64,000 nt of DNA from UM-FILTER-49-7 sp964599895 (GTDB lineage Bacteria; Acidobacteriota; Holophagae; Thermotomaculales; Thermotomaculaceae): NCBI GenBank assembly GCA_964599895.1, contig CAZRHT010000006.1, positions 3,877-67,876 of the forward strand, given 5' to 3'. A model generated the notes under the pieces. It did not search any database, was not told the origin of the DNA, and saw nothing but the letters and a program-made list of their open reading frames with translations. The translations under genes were made by a program, and so were the position numbers. The first letter of the stretch is position 1. The number at the start of each line of letters is the position of its first letter. Positions 34,123-41,763 of the stretch are shown piece by piece.

Positions 34123-35625
34123 CTATACATTCTCTCCCGCTTTTTCAGGGAAAAACCTCTCGATTACCTCTGCTTCGGGGGCTTTGGTGAAGAAGGAAAT
34201 CACAATTAGACTGGCCAGAGAAATTGCCAGAGCTGGGTAGATAATCGGGACGCCAAAGGGATCGCCATTGGGGTTGTTCAGTGGGACCATAATGCTTGGC
34301 CAGATATATCCGGCAAGCTTAAAAAACACCGTAAAAAGTGTCCCAAGGACAATAGAAACCAGTCCTGCAGTATGTGTTACTTTTTTCGAAATCAATGCCG
34401 CCAGTAAAGCTGGCGTAATGGCAACCCCATAAATTGTATAGGCAAAATACGCACTTTCCAGAACAGACTGCATGCGCCAAGCCATAAAAAATGCAGCTAT
34501 TCCCACAACAATGATCAGTCCTTTCTGGAGAAGAACACCGGCTTTTTCGTTTCCATTTTCATCTTTCTTCTTTCCAAAACGTCCAATCAAGTCATGCATA
34601 ATTGTGGTTGTCGGCGAAAGAAGATAGTTCATTCCTGTGGAAATAACCACGGCCGTGGCAGCACCAAGCAACAGGACACCCACAGGTAATGGCACCATTC
34701 TCCGCGCAGCTTCCAGAATCACCGCAGCAGGGTCAATGCTTCCCGCCTGGATCTCCTTCCAGAGAAATGAAGAGGCATACACCGCCATGATAATTACGAC
34801 AGATTCCACAATCATTGTTCCAACTACCCATAAACCGGCAGCCTTTTTTGCTTCAGCAGGAGTTCTTGCACTGTAGAATTTTTGGTACATACTCTGGACA
34901 CCCAGTAGAAGGAGTAGTCCTGACAGGCCGATTGCCGGAATTTTCAAGTAGGGGTTCCCTCCGAAAGCAGAGCTGAAAACCTGAAAGTGCGAAGCGGGAA
35001 GTACAGATTGAATCGTCTGCCAGCTTCCTGCCGTCATCATCACAAGCGGCGTTGCGATGACAGTGGACAGTAGAATAATAATCCCGTTTGGAAGGTCTGT
35101 ATTCGCCACGGCCACCATTCCACCAACAGCCGTAAAGAGAATGACAAAAAGCGCGGCCATAAACATGCCCTGGTTCACACTCACCTTTCCGTCCGTAATC
35201 ACGTTGAGTATAAATCCCCCAGCCTTGAATTGATAACTGACAATTACAGTAAAACTGATGATGATGGCCATGGCCCCGAAAATCCTGGCAACCGGTCCGT
35301 AGCGCACTTCCAGAATATCTCCCACTGTGTACTGGCCGAAGGTCCGAATCTTGGATGCAAGAAAATAGATGATAATGATACCGACCCATGCGCCCACAGG
35401 TTGCCACAAAGCGCTCCATCCCGCCTTTGCAGCAAACTCTGCACCTGCTATAAAAGTTCCGGAACCGATCCAGGTACAAATCAGCGTAAATACCATCTTT
35501 GTCAACGACAGGTTTCGCCCTGCCAGCATCATGTCATCCTTGTTCTTCACCTGCCGGGATTTCCAGAAATTCATCCCGGTCAACACAACAAGATAAGCGA
35601 TAATTACCCATAGATAAATACTCAT
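34123..35625 (-). CDS. sodium:solute symporter family protein
   Basis: The 500-residue protein has about 13 membrane helices of the SSS (LeuT-fold) family. Typical segments are AGRNLSLTKMVFTLICTWIGSGTFIAGAEFAAKAG near the start, QYTVGDILEVRYG, GGMVAVANTDLPNGIIIL and ISTGMNYLLSPTTTIMHDL, which match the sodium-site helices. It imports an organic solute with sodium; the substrate cannot be told. The stop is followed by a 136-bp region holding the LysM promoter. It is followed upstream by an M24 peptidase on the same strand 62 bases away, so peptide or amino-acid use is possible but only suggested. Confidence 0.88.
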   Translation of the reverse strand: MSIYLWVIIAYLVVLTGMNFWKSRQVKNKDDMMLAGRNLSLTKMVFTLICTWIGSGTFIAGAEFAAKAGWSALWQPVGAWVGIIIIYFLASKIRTFGQYTVGDILEVRYGPVARIFGAMAIIISFTVIVSYQFKAGGFILNVITDGKVSVNQGMFMAALFVILFTAVGGMVAVANTDLPNGIIILLSTVIATPLVMMTAGSWQTIQSVLPASHFQVFSSAFGGNPYLKIPAIGLSGLLLLLGVQSMYQKFYSARTPAEAKKAAGLWVVGTMIVESVVIIMAVYASSFLWKEIQAGSIDPAAVILEAARRMVPLPVGVLLLGAATAVVISTGMNYLLSPTTTIMHDLIGRFGKKKDENGNEKAGVLLQKGLIIVVGIAAFFMAWRMQSVLESAYFAYTIYGVAITPALLAALISKKVTHTAGLVSIVLGTLFTVFFKLAGYIWPSIMVPLNNPNGDPFGVPIIYPALAISLASLIVISFFTKAPEAEVIERFFPEKAGENV

Positions 35626-35687
35626 TCAGGGCTCCTTATTGAAATTATTTTCTTCATACTTCCACAAAAGCGCGCCTTATAATGTGA

Positions 35688-36869
35688 TTAGATTAGAATC
35701 AGTTCCTCCTGTTCATCTCCCGCAACAACGACCTCACCGTCCAATGTAATAAACACATCAATCTCGGTACGAACACCAACCTTGTCCGGGATGTATATCC
35801 CCGGTTCAATGGAAAAACAGATCCCCGGCATAAGTTGCCGTTCGTCCATAGTTTCCAGGTTGTCAATATTGACTCCGTTACCATGTACTTCTTCTCCAAT
35901 TGAATGACCGGTACGATGGACAAAGTACTCGCCATATCCAGCATCTACTACCACTTTACGGCATGCGTCATCCACCTCATATCCAAAAACCTTCTCACCC
36001 TTACGAAAGCGTTCACGGACAAAATTCACTGCCGCCTTTCTGGCATCCCTGACCACATTAAACACCTTCACATAATCTGCCGGGGGATTTTTACCGATGT
36101 ATCCGCACCATGTAATGTCATAAAAAATCGCGCCCGGCTTATCCAGCTTGGCCCACAGGTCAATGAGCACCTGATCACCGTCCTTGAATGCCACGCTGTT
36201 TTCCGCCGTCGGTTCAAAATGGGGGTCAGCCGGGTGAGCATTGACTCCCACTATGGGGTATTCTTCCATACAATTCAATCCATCTTCTTCAAATCGGCGG
36301 GCAATGAACTGCTGTAACTCGAATTCTGTCAACCTTTCGCCTCTGTCGAGAAATTCCCGGATTCGGGCAAAAGCCTCATCCTTAATCGCCTGGACCAATC
36401 TGCCCGCCTCCAGATGGCTCTGATAACCGGCTTCATCAATGATTGCCTCAAACTCCTGAACCAGGTCGGCAGATGTGACGATCTCCACTCCGAATGATCG
36501 GATCAGTTCTATCGTGCCACCGTCCACAACGGAAACGTAGGGAATGTTATTCATCGGTGAATACTGCATGGCAATCTTCTTGTAACCAGCCACCATGTCA
36601 CGGAGAGATTGGTGCAATTCTTTCCATGAAAGATAGGTATTCTTTTTCCCAATCAGCGGGTCCAGTTTAGTGCTTTCTACCTTTGAAACAAGGCCGCGTG
36701 GTTCTCCCTCTGCCGGAATAAAGTAAAACCAGCGTCTGGATGTGAACTTTACCGGCAAATCAAGAATCCTATAAGCCATCAGATCCCTGTGGTGAAAATC
36801 TGTTAGCAACCAGCCTTCCATTCCCCTCTCTTTGAGAGAGTGCTGGATTTTTTTCAGATCAAACGACAT
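35688..36869 (-). CDS. M24-family metallopeptidase (Xaa-Pro aminopeptidase-like)
   Basis: The 393-residue protein has an N-terminal creatinase-like domain (about 1-155) and a C-terminal pita-bread domain (about 165-390). The five metal ligands of M24 can be followed: the aspartate in VLIDLWAKLDKPGAIFYDITW (two Asp), the histidine in HRTGHSIGEEVHGNG, Glu in CFSIEPGIYIPDKVGVRTEIDVFI and the final glutamate in that block. It should remove N-terminal residues, probably before proline. It is likely cytosolic, since no signal peptide is seen. Confidence 0.88.
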   Translation of the reverse strand: MSFDLKKIQHSLKERGMEGWLLTDFHHRDLMAYRILDLPVKFTSRRWFYFIPAEGEPRGLVSKVESTKLDPLIGKKNTYLSWKELHQSLRDMVAGYKKIAMQYSPMNNIPYVSVVDGGTIELIRSFGVEIVTSADLVQEFEAIIDEAGYQSHLEAGRLVQAIKDEAFARIREFLDRGERLTEFELQQFIARRFEEDGLNCMEEYPIVGVNAHPADPHFEPTAENSVAFKDGDQVLIDLWAKLDKPGAIFYDITWCGYIGKNPPADYVKVFNVVRDARKAAVNFVRERFRKGEKVFGYEVDDACRKVVVDAGYGEYFVHRTGHSIGEEVHGNGVNIDNLETMDERQLMPGICFSIEPGIYIPDKVGVRTEIDVFITLDGEVVVAGDEQEELILI

Positions 36870-37009
36870 AGTATCCCCCTGTGATTATTTTGAATAATGA
36901 GTCAGTCGAATTCCGGTTACCCGGTCCCCTGACAGTTTTTATAAAGGAAAAGAATCTATCAATCTCTAATCCATGATCAAAGTTATTTGACATTTAGGCC
37001 TGACAACCG

Positions 37010-37963
37010 TCACAACAGATCGGCGTTTCCGTCCGCCACATACTCAATCAAAGCTTCATCAAAAATACGGTCGGGAATTTCATCAGAATTTGGAAAGCGC
37101 TCCCGAAAGGAATTGTAACTTCGTTCAATATCCACGGACAGCAGGCCTCGAAGTCCGCCCTCCTGCAATCCTTTGCTTACCGCCTTGTCATTGTACAACT
37201 TGATCTCGGAGGCCAGGAGTTTTGCGTACCGGATTGCCCGTTCGAGCGGAGATTCCATTCCGATACTGGAAATGGAAGCGCGGGAACCTGAGGACGCTCT
37301 GCTTGGAGAAACCTGGGCGCTTTCTGTTGTTCCTGTTTTGTTTGCAAGAAGGGCTTTGGCCTTGTACGGCATCAGGGTCAGCTCGCGGGACATGATGGCT
37401 ACGACTGTTTTCATGAAATCCAGCAGCCCGCTCTCACTGAGGACCGTCAATACAAAACCTGCCGGTTTGAATTTCAGCGTCAATGGCAACACATACACAT
37501 CACTGATTCCTTCAAATTGCTTCTTTATGTCATCCGGCAGAGGAGAATCCGCTAAAGTCTTCGGTTCGCTGAAGCGTTCCAATTTAACCGTCATGCCTTT
37601 CTGGGGAAAGACTTTGTGAGATGTTGCGTCATAACAGTTCGCGCCATCCCCTTTGAAAATAAAAAAACCGTTGTAATCACAGAAATCTCCACAAATCTTT
37701 AAGAAAGACTCAATCAGGCTTATCTGGTCTGAAACATCCGCCCACTCATCCTCAATACCACCCAGGCGAGCCATTGCTTCAACTAGATAGCTTTTGTCCG
37801 GTTCCTCAGTCTTTTTCACGACTTCCAGCATTCGTTCCAGTTCCTCGGGAGACACGCTATGGCTCTTCGCTGGAATATCGGATATTTCCCTCTTGAAGTC
37901 CTGAAGACTCTGTTCAATTTTTGTATTTATGAAATTTACGAGCAATTCATTAAGTTCGTTCAT
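37010..37963 (-). CDS. unassigned cytosolic protein with GAF-like middle and conserved C-terminal helical motif
   Basis: The 317-residue protein starts at ATG 37963 (MNELNELL) behind GAGGGGTATT; in-frame upstream codons have no ribosome site and lie in a non-coding region. Residues 1-60 are helical. The middle (about 85-235) looks like a divergent sensor domain (FFIFKGDGANCYD..., VYVLPLTLKFKPAGFVLTVLSESG). A Ser/Ala linker is followed by a helical C-terminus with AKLLASEIKLYND and DIERSYNSFRERF, a motif I associate with regulatory proteins of acidobacteria-like genomes from memory. No catalytic residues are recognisable, so no function is assigned. Confidence 0.6.
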   Translation of the reverse strand: MNELNELLVNFINTKIEQSLQDFKREISDIPAKSHSVSPEELERMLEVVKKTEEPDKSYLVEAMARLGGIEDEWADVSDQISLIESFLKICGDFCDYNGFFIFKGDGANCYDATSHKVFPQKGMTVKLERFSEPKTLADSPLPDDIKKQFEGISDVYVLPLTLKFKPAGFVLTVLSESGLLDFMKTVVAIMSRELTLMPYKAKALLANKTGTTESAQVSPSRASSGSRASISSIGMESPLERAIRYAKLLASEIKLYNDKAVSKGLQEGGLRGLLSVDIERSYNSFRERFPNSDEIPDRIFDEALIEYVADGNADLL

Positions 37964-38322
37964 AATACCCCTCATTCCTTTTTCAATCATCTTACCCCAG
38001 CCGCCCCGTGGGGTCAAGCTTTGTAAGGAGGAACGAGAGAAAAGACAGACAATTTTATGCTTGAGGTTCAGATGGTTATGACAGCAGCTGAGCGAATCCC
38101 TGTCACTATTCCCGTAACTGACATGCTGTGCCGTGACACAGGCACTGTTTTCTGTCTTTTCTTTCTCACTCATTAACCAGCCATCACGTGCCTCAGGCTT
38201 TCCCGGGATACATATTCAAACAATTTTATACTAATATCGTATTGCTTTATTCATTAGGAATTTGGTCGCCGATTTCCGACGGCTATAGTAGTTGCCCTAA
38301 ATTTATATCTTTGGAGGTTATG
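37964..38322. other. 359-bp divergent intergenic region
   Basis: It separates the unassigned minus-strand gene from the selenoprotein gene. An inverted repeat ACCCCA (37994-37999)/TGGGGT (38009-38014) lies in the minus-strand leader. A possible plus-strand promoter is TTGGTC (38262-38267) and TATAGT (38284-38289), 16 bases apart, 34 bases before the selenoprotein start. In-frame codons that would lengthen the minus-strand gene to 38173 look non-coding. Confidence 0.5.
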
Positions 38323-39393
38323 ATGAAGCGTCTATTGTTCCTTTTAGTTCTGGGCTCGCTTATGGCTTGCCAGGGGAGCAGCCCCATTGATCAGAGTACG
38401 AACGCGGTAGAAGGTGTTGCCTTCATCCGGGCGGCACTGGATCAGGCCATGACAAGAGCAAAATCTGAAAATAAACTCGTATTAGTAGATGTATATTCAG
38501 ACACATGAAGCTCCTGTAAAAAATTAGACCAGGTGGTCTTCAAGGACAAAGAAGCGGGGAAAACAATTAACGGATTATACGTAGGTGTAAAACTGAATGG
38601 AAACAAAGATAAAGGTGCAAAAGAGTTTCAAAAGAAATACGCCGTCATCGGATATCCTACGGTCTTGCTCCTGAAAGATGACGGAACTGAAGTCGATCGA
38701 ATTGTTGGTTTTGGGGGCACAAAAGATGCTTATCTACAAAAACTGAGAAATTATGCCGCTGGAAGAGACACGCTGAAATCGCTATTGGATGAGGAGTTTG
38801 TGAACGCCTCGGACCCGGAACTCCAGTATAAACTAGCCCAAAAATATGTATCACACTACGCATTTGGCAAGGCGGCTGAACATTTCAGTCGCGTTCTGGA
38901 ACTGGATGCAGAAAACAAGTTGGGACATCGGACCGAAGCTCAATTTTATGTAGCGCTGGGCAAGGCCCGTGATGGTAATATCAAGGAACTGGAAACATTG
39001 CTGGCCTCATCCAAGGACATAAATTATCTGCAGATGGGATCCGGCGTACTCATAAAATGTTACACCAAGAACAATGAAGTGGACAAGGCTGTACAGATGT
39101 TTGATCGGATGCTGAAGTTGTCCCCCGATGACACAAGTTTAATGAACAAATTCGCGTGGACGGTCTACAAACAGAAATGGTCCAACCAGTACGCTCATGC
39201 AATTGAAATTGCCGGACGTGCCGTCGAGCTGGACCCGAAGGCGGCGGCTATCTGGGACACGCTGTCCTGGCTGTATGCGGCAAACGGCAATCAGGAGAAA
39301 GCGATTCATGCCATGGAACATGCCATTGCGGTAGATCCGAATGAACCGCTGTATAAACAGGGCCTTGAGAAGATCAAGGGTGGGAAATCCTGA
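38323..39393 (+). CDS. selenocysteine-containing thioredoxin-fold/TPR lipoprotein (in-frame TGA at 38506-38508)
   Basis: Read through one TGA, the gene encodes 356 residues. ATG 38323 follows GGAGG by five bases. It opens with a lipoprotein signal (MKRLLFLLVLGSLMAC, lipobox Cys16). The thioredoxin domain (about 35-150) reads VLVDVYSDT-U-SSCKKLDQVVF: the TGA is codon 62, exactly where relatives have the first Cys of CxxC, giving U62-S-S-C65. The cis-proline loop is intact (VIGYPTVLLL). TPR units follow (about 165-350). Frame, codon use and homology continue unbroken after the TGA. A SECIS-like hairpin begins within 20 bases. It is likely an exported, membrane-anchored redox protein. Other genes here end in TGA, so the codon is not generally reassigned. 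Confidence 0.85.
38506..38546 (+). promoter_or_regulatory. UGA (Sec) codon and candidate bacterial SECIS hairpin
   Basis: TGA (38506-38508) is followed 17 bases later by AGACC (38526-38530), loop AGGT (38531-38534) and GGTCT (38535-38539). TCCT (38512-38515) can pair with AGGA (38543-38546) as an outer stem. The loop guanines lie about 24 bases after the UGA, within the 16-37 range known for bacterial SECIS elements, and AGGU also heads the E. coli fdhF apical loop. SelB would bind such an element. Confidence 0.7.
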
Positions 39394-39419
39394 TTCCAAA
39401 GCTCATTTTTGATAAAGGG

Positions 39420-39455
39420 AAATGGGAACGGGTTTGCCGTTCCCATTTCTTTTAT
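39420..39455. terminator. bidirectional terminator between converging genes
   Basis: AAATGGGAACGG (39420-39431) pairs perfectly with CCGTTCCCATTT (39437-39448), a 12-bp stem with a 5-nt loop, followed by CTTTTATTT on the plus strand. It ends the selenoprotein transcript and overlaps the 3' end of the converging small membrane gene. Confidence 0.85.
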
Positions 39456-39712
39456 TTAGTCTTATTCCGCCTGTAATAAACAAGTCCTCTGACATTCATA
39501 ACTACAGAAAGCAGCATTGCTGCGGTTCCTAAACCAACACAAAAGCCTCGCCAGAAATCCGCACCGACAACTCGAACCAGCATTGGCGGTAACGTCGCTC
39601 CCCTATAAATAACCAAGGCCAGTAGCAGGAATACAAAGCCGGTAATCATACTGAATTGCCCCACCGCAATCATTTTTCGCCAATCTTTTTCCTTCCAGAT
39701 CCTCAGTAGCAT
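39452..39712 (-). CDS. small two-helix membrane protein next to an XRE regulator
   Basis: From ATG 39712 (MLLRIWKEKDWRKMI) the protein is 86 residues with two membrane helices (about 19-38 and 50-70) and a basic C-terminus (YYRRNKTK). I do not recognise a family. It follows the 71-residue membrane protein by 11 bases, and both follow the XRE regulator gene. Such small membrane proteins are often paired with YyaN-like XRE repressors. In-frame sequence upstream of 39712 would run through the preceding gene. Confidence 0.6.
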   Translation of the reverse strand: MLLRIWKEKDWRKMIAVGQFSMITGFVFLLLALVIYRGATLPPMLVRVVGADFWRGFCVGLGTAAMLLSVVMNVRGLVYYRRNKTK

Positions 39713-39723
39713 AGTTTTCCCCC

Positions 39724-39939
39724 TCAGTTGAATAGCCGATAGTAAATCATAGCGCCCACCTTTGCAACTACCAGGACACCCAGAAAAATAACAATTTCCC
39801 ACCGTATCACATGATGAACAAAAATTTCATACTCGGCGTACGCACCCATTGCGACCGCAGTAACGACCGTTGCAAACCGTGTAGACTTCAGTCGATGCAT
39901 AATGAACCTCTCGTCAAACAAACTACCGAACAATTTCAT
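39724..39939 (-). CDS. small membrane protein co-translated with an XRE regulator
   Basis: The 71-residue protein has two membrane helices (about 22-42 and 47-66) after a short cytosolic start. Its ATG lies in the ATGA overlap with the stop of the XRE gene, behind an AAGGAGGCGGAAAA ribosome site, so expression is coupled to the regulator. No family is recognised. The XRE-plus-small-membrane-protein set resembles widespread repressor/membrane-protein pairs of unknown signal. Confidence 0.65.
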   Translation of the reverse strand: MKLFGSLFDERFIMHRLKSTRFATVVTAVAMGAYAEYEIFVHHVIRWEIVIFLGVLVVAKVGAMIYYRLFN

Positions 39940-40142
39940 TTTTCCGCCTCCTTTACTTGAAACATGGTATCAGTGGGGCATTCAAAATATGAAGCGAGTT
40001 TCAGAGCCAGAGGCAGTGATGGAATATACTGCCCCTTTTCAATTGAAATAATGCTTTGTCTCGATACACCCATGACATTTGCAAGATCTTCCTGCGTTAA
40101 GTTTTTCTTCTGCCGGAACTCCCGGACTCTGTTCGTTACCAN
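39936..40142 (-). CDS. XRE-family HTH regulator (YyaN-like), start codon touching an assembly gap
   Basis: The 68-residue protein is almost entirely a Cro/C1 helix-turn-helix: NRVREFRQKKNLTQEDLANVMGVSRQSI...IEKGQYIPSLPLALKLASYF. The first codon reads NTG: its first base is the first N of the gap at 40142, and the next codons give V-T-N-R, the usual start of this family, so ATG is very likely. It ends in the ATGA overlap with the small membrane protein. It is likely a repressor of its own operon. The region upstream, with its promoter, is lost in the gap. Confidence 0.85.
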   Translation of the reverse strand, partial: XVTNRVREFRQKKNLTQEDLANVMGVSRQSIISIEKGQYIPSLPLALKLASYFECPTDTMFQVKEAEK

Positions 40143-40241
40143 NNNNNNNNNNNNNNNNNNNNNNNNNNNNNNNNNNNNNNNNNNNNNNNNNNNNNNNNNN
40201 NNNNNNNNNNNNNNNNNNNNNNNNNNNNNNNNNNNNNNNNN
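40142..40241. other. 100-N assembly gap between the XRE gene and the anti-sigma gene
   Basis: Exactly 100 N, a placeholder. The flanks share no overlap. The gap cuts the last part of the anti-sigma-like gene and removes the XRE gene's first base and promoter, so real sequence is missing and its length is unknown. Confidence 0.9.
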
Positions 40242-40462
40242 ATGAGGCTACGTGTGCGTTCCAGCGCCTTTAATTCCAGTTCTCCATTTCGACTTTTCTT
40301 CCCCAATACACTTTCCAACCGGGTGTCCATGGATTCCAGGAATTCCGGATTTTCCTTCAGATAATCGTCCACCAACCGTACAGTCTCACTACTGGCAGTA
40401 CCGGAAAGATACGATGGCAACAGGTCCCTCACAATCTCACTTGTTATGGTCACATTCTTCAT
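40242..40462 (-). CDS. anti-sigma-factor-like protein, 3' part lost in the gap
   Basis: The first 73 residues are visible: a putative zinc-finger-type anti-sigma start without the usual Cys/His ligands (EIVRDLLPSYLSGTASSETVRLVDDYLKENPEF). No membrane helix is reached before the gap. The ATG overlaps the sigma-factor stop by ATGA, the classical ECF sigma/anti-sigma arrangement. Function is inferred mainly from that context and the Asp-Leu-Leu-Pro-Ser-Tyr-Leu-Ser-Gly motif. Confidence 0.65.
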
Positions 40463-40938
40463 AATTCCTCCTTGATTCGTTTTCCGAGCCGTTTCTTTGC
40501 GCGATGGAGAGCCACCTTAACGGCAGCGAGGCTGAGGCCCAGACAATCCGCAATTTCCTGATAGGACAATTCTTCCGTGTAACGGAGAAACAGTATATGC
40601 CGGTCTGATCCCCGGAGGTACGCCAGAGCTTTCTGCACTGACTCCTCCGCCTCGGTTCGCAGTACGTTTTCCTCGGGATTTTGAGCAGTATCCACAATCA
40701 AATCCGGCTCGTCCAGACGTCTTCTCCCCCGTTTCAGCTGATCAAGCCAGAGATTTCGCGCAATCTTAAGTAAGTACCCTTTCAGGGTCTGCGCTTTCAA
40801 CCGGCCCGAACCCGCCCATGCCCGGACAAACGTCTCACTGGTAATGTCCTCAGCATCATGGATATTTCGGCAAAGCCAGTAAGAAAATCGAAAGACATCC
40901 GGTTCATATTTCTGATACATGTCCTTAAAAGAAATCAC
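40459..40938 (-). CDS. ECF-type RNA polymerase sigma factor
   Basis: The 159-residue protein has sigma region 2 (YEPDVFRFSYWLCRNIHDAEDITSETFVRAWAG) and region 4 (LAYLRGSDRHILFLRYTEELSYQEIADCLGLSLAAVKVALHRAKKRL) with no region 3, the ECF type. It redirects RNA polymerase to a stress regulon and is probably held by the anti-sigma gene just downstream. The start is a GTG at 40938 overlapping a small upstream ORF by GTGA; an ATG seven codons in is an alternative. Confidence 0.9.
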   Translation of the reverse strand: MISFKDMYQKYEPDVFRFSYWLCRNIHDAEDITSETFVRAWAGSGRLKAQTLKGYLLKIARNLWLDQLKRGRRRLDEPDLIVDTAQNPEENVLRTEAEESVQKALAYLRGSDRHILFLRYTEELSYQEIADCLGLSLAAVKVALHRAKKRLGKRIKEEL

Positions 40939-41108
40939 ATCTGCCTCCCTTCGCCTACAATACTGAGAATCTGGCCAAAGGTTACAGCATCCAAATGATT
41001 TATTATGGGAATTTCACTTCGTTTCACTGATGTCGCTGAAATATCCAGCAAAGGTTGGTTGGCCGCGCTATCTACAATTTCCCGCAGCCCACCAGGATAA
41101 TTCCGCAT
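40935..41108 (-). CDS. small protein (57 aa) coupled to the ECF sigma gene
   Basis: From ATG 41108 (MRNYPGGLREI; an in-frame ATG at 41114 is also possible) a strong GGAGG ribosome site lies eight bases upstream. The protein is acidic to neutral, without membrane helix or known motif. Its TGA overlaps the sigma GTG start, so translation would feed into the sigma gene. It may be a real small protein or a leader peptide that controls sigma synthesis. Family unknown. Confidence 0.5.
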   Translation of the reverse strand: MRNYPGGLREIVDSAANQPLLDISATSVKRSEIPIINHLDAVTFGQILSIVGEGRQM

Positions 41109-41260
41109 TGTCATTACCTCCACTTTTTCACAGTTTAGCAAATCTTCTGTTGTTGCATCCATCGCCCTTCAACTTCAATTGACCTTTGACATCTCAGCCT
41201 GTATCCTCATTCTGCAAAGAGACTGATTTCGTTTGAACGAGACGCCGGGGGATATTAAAG

Positions 41261-41707
41261 ATGTGCGCTGGACTTGCCTTGTTTCGTGACATGAATGAGG
41301 TAAAAGTTTTTTTTCCGAACCCATCAGCCCGGATTTTATGCAGAACCAAATCCGGCACTATGTTAGACGCCGTCTGGGGGCGAAGAAATGAAAAGGAAAA
41401 TCCGGAAACAGGGTTCCCGGTTACCGGATGGGCGCGGTTGGAGAGCATACAGAACCTGAAATGGGACCGATTTCATGGAGAAAAAGTACACATTCCAGCC
41501 ACAAGCTACATGGAAAAAGACTCAGCAAAAAAGAGTCACTGGTTTCAACTGGAGAAGGAAAGCTTTCTGGTCGGCGTGCTTCTTCGCTGGCGGGACCGCC
41601 ACTTCGTCTATGTGGTAACGGTCCCCGCACCTGAAACATACCGCCACATCCATGACCGCTGGGTCCTGATCAACCGGTTGAAAGGTATAGACAAATCCTC
41701 GCTTTGA
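41261..41707 (+). CDS. very short SRAP/HMCES-like protein
   Basis: The 148-residue protein looks like a compact relative of SOS-response-associated peptidases (YedK/HMCES), which cross-link to abasic sites in single-stranded DNA. It starts Met-Cys2, the catalytic cysteine position. It then shows WGRRNE (cf. WGL), WARLES (cf. NARxE), VHIPATSYMEKD (cf. CLIPADGFYEW, with the Glu) and TVPAPETYRHIHDRW (cf. A...IHxRMP, with the His). YedK is about 220 residues, so several loops are missing. Alignment is by eye. No LexA box is apparent upstream. Confidence 0.6.
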   Translation: MCAGLALFRDMNEVKVFFPNPSARILCRTKSGTMLDAVWGRRNEKENPETGFPVTGWARLESIQNLKWDRFHGEKVHIPATSYMEKDSAKKSHWFQLEKESFLVGVLLRWRDRHFVYVVTVPAPETYRHIHDRWVLINRLKGIDKSSL

Positions 41708-41763
41708 CTGCGTCGGCGTGGCCTGCAGAGTACTGCAAATATGAGTGCTCCTTCTGCTTAAGC

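Noticed and set aside
37964..38173. Longer N-terminus of the unassigned protein (start at 38173)
   Set aside because: The extra residues are Cys/His/Ser-rich and lack a ribosome site; ATG 37963 has GAGGGG just upstream.
38506..38508. TGA as a true stop giving a 61-residue protein and a separate 286-residue gene starting at GTG 38533, or a pseudogene
   Set aside because: The frame, the thioredoxin motif and the downstream TPRs continue without other damage, the TGA replaces exactly the catalytic Cys, and a SECIS-like hairpin follows. GTG 38533 has no ribosome site and would lack the active site.
38506..38508. TGA decoded as tryptophan (altered genetic code)
   Set aside because: Many genes here end in TGA (for example lysS, clpC, bamA and lpxA), and tryptophan is TGG. 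The position aligns with Cys, not Trp.
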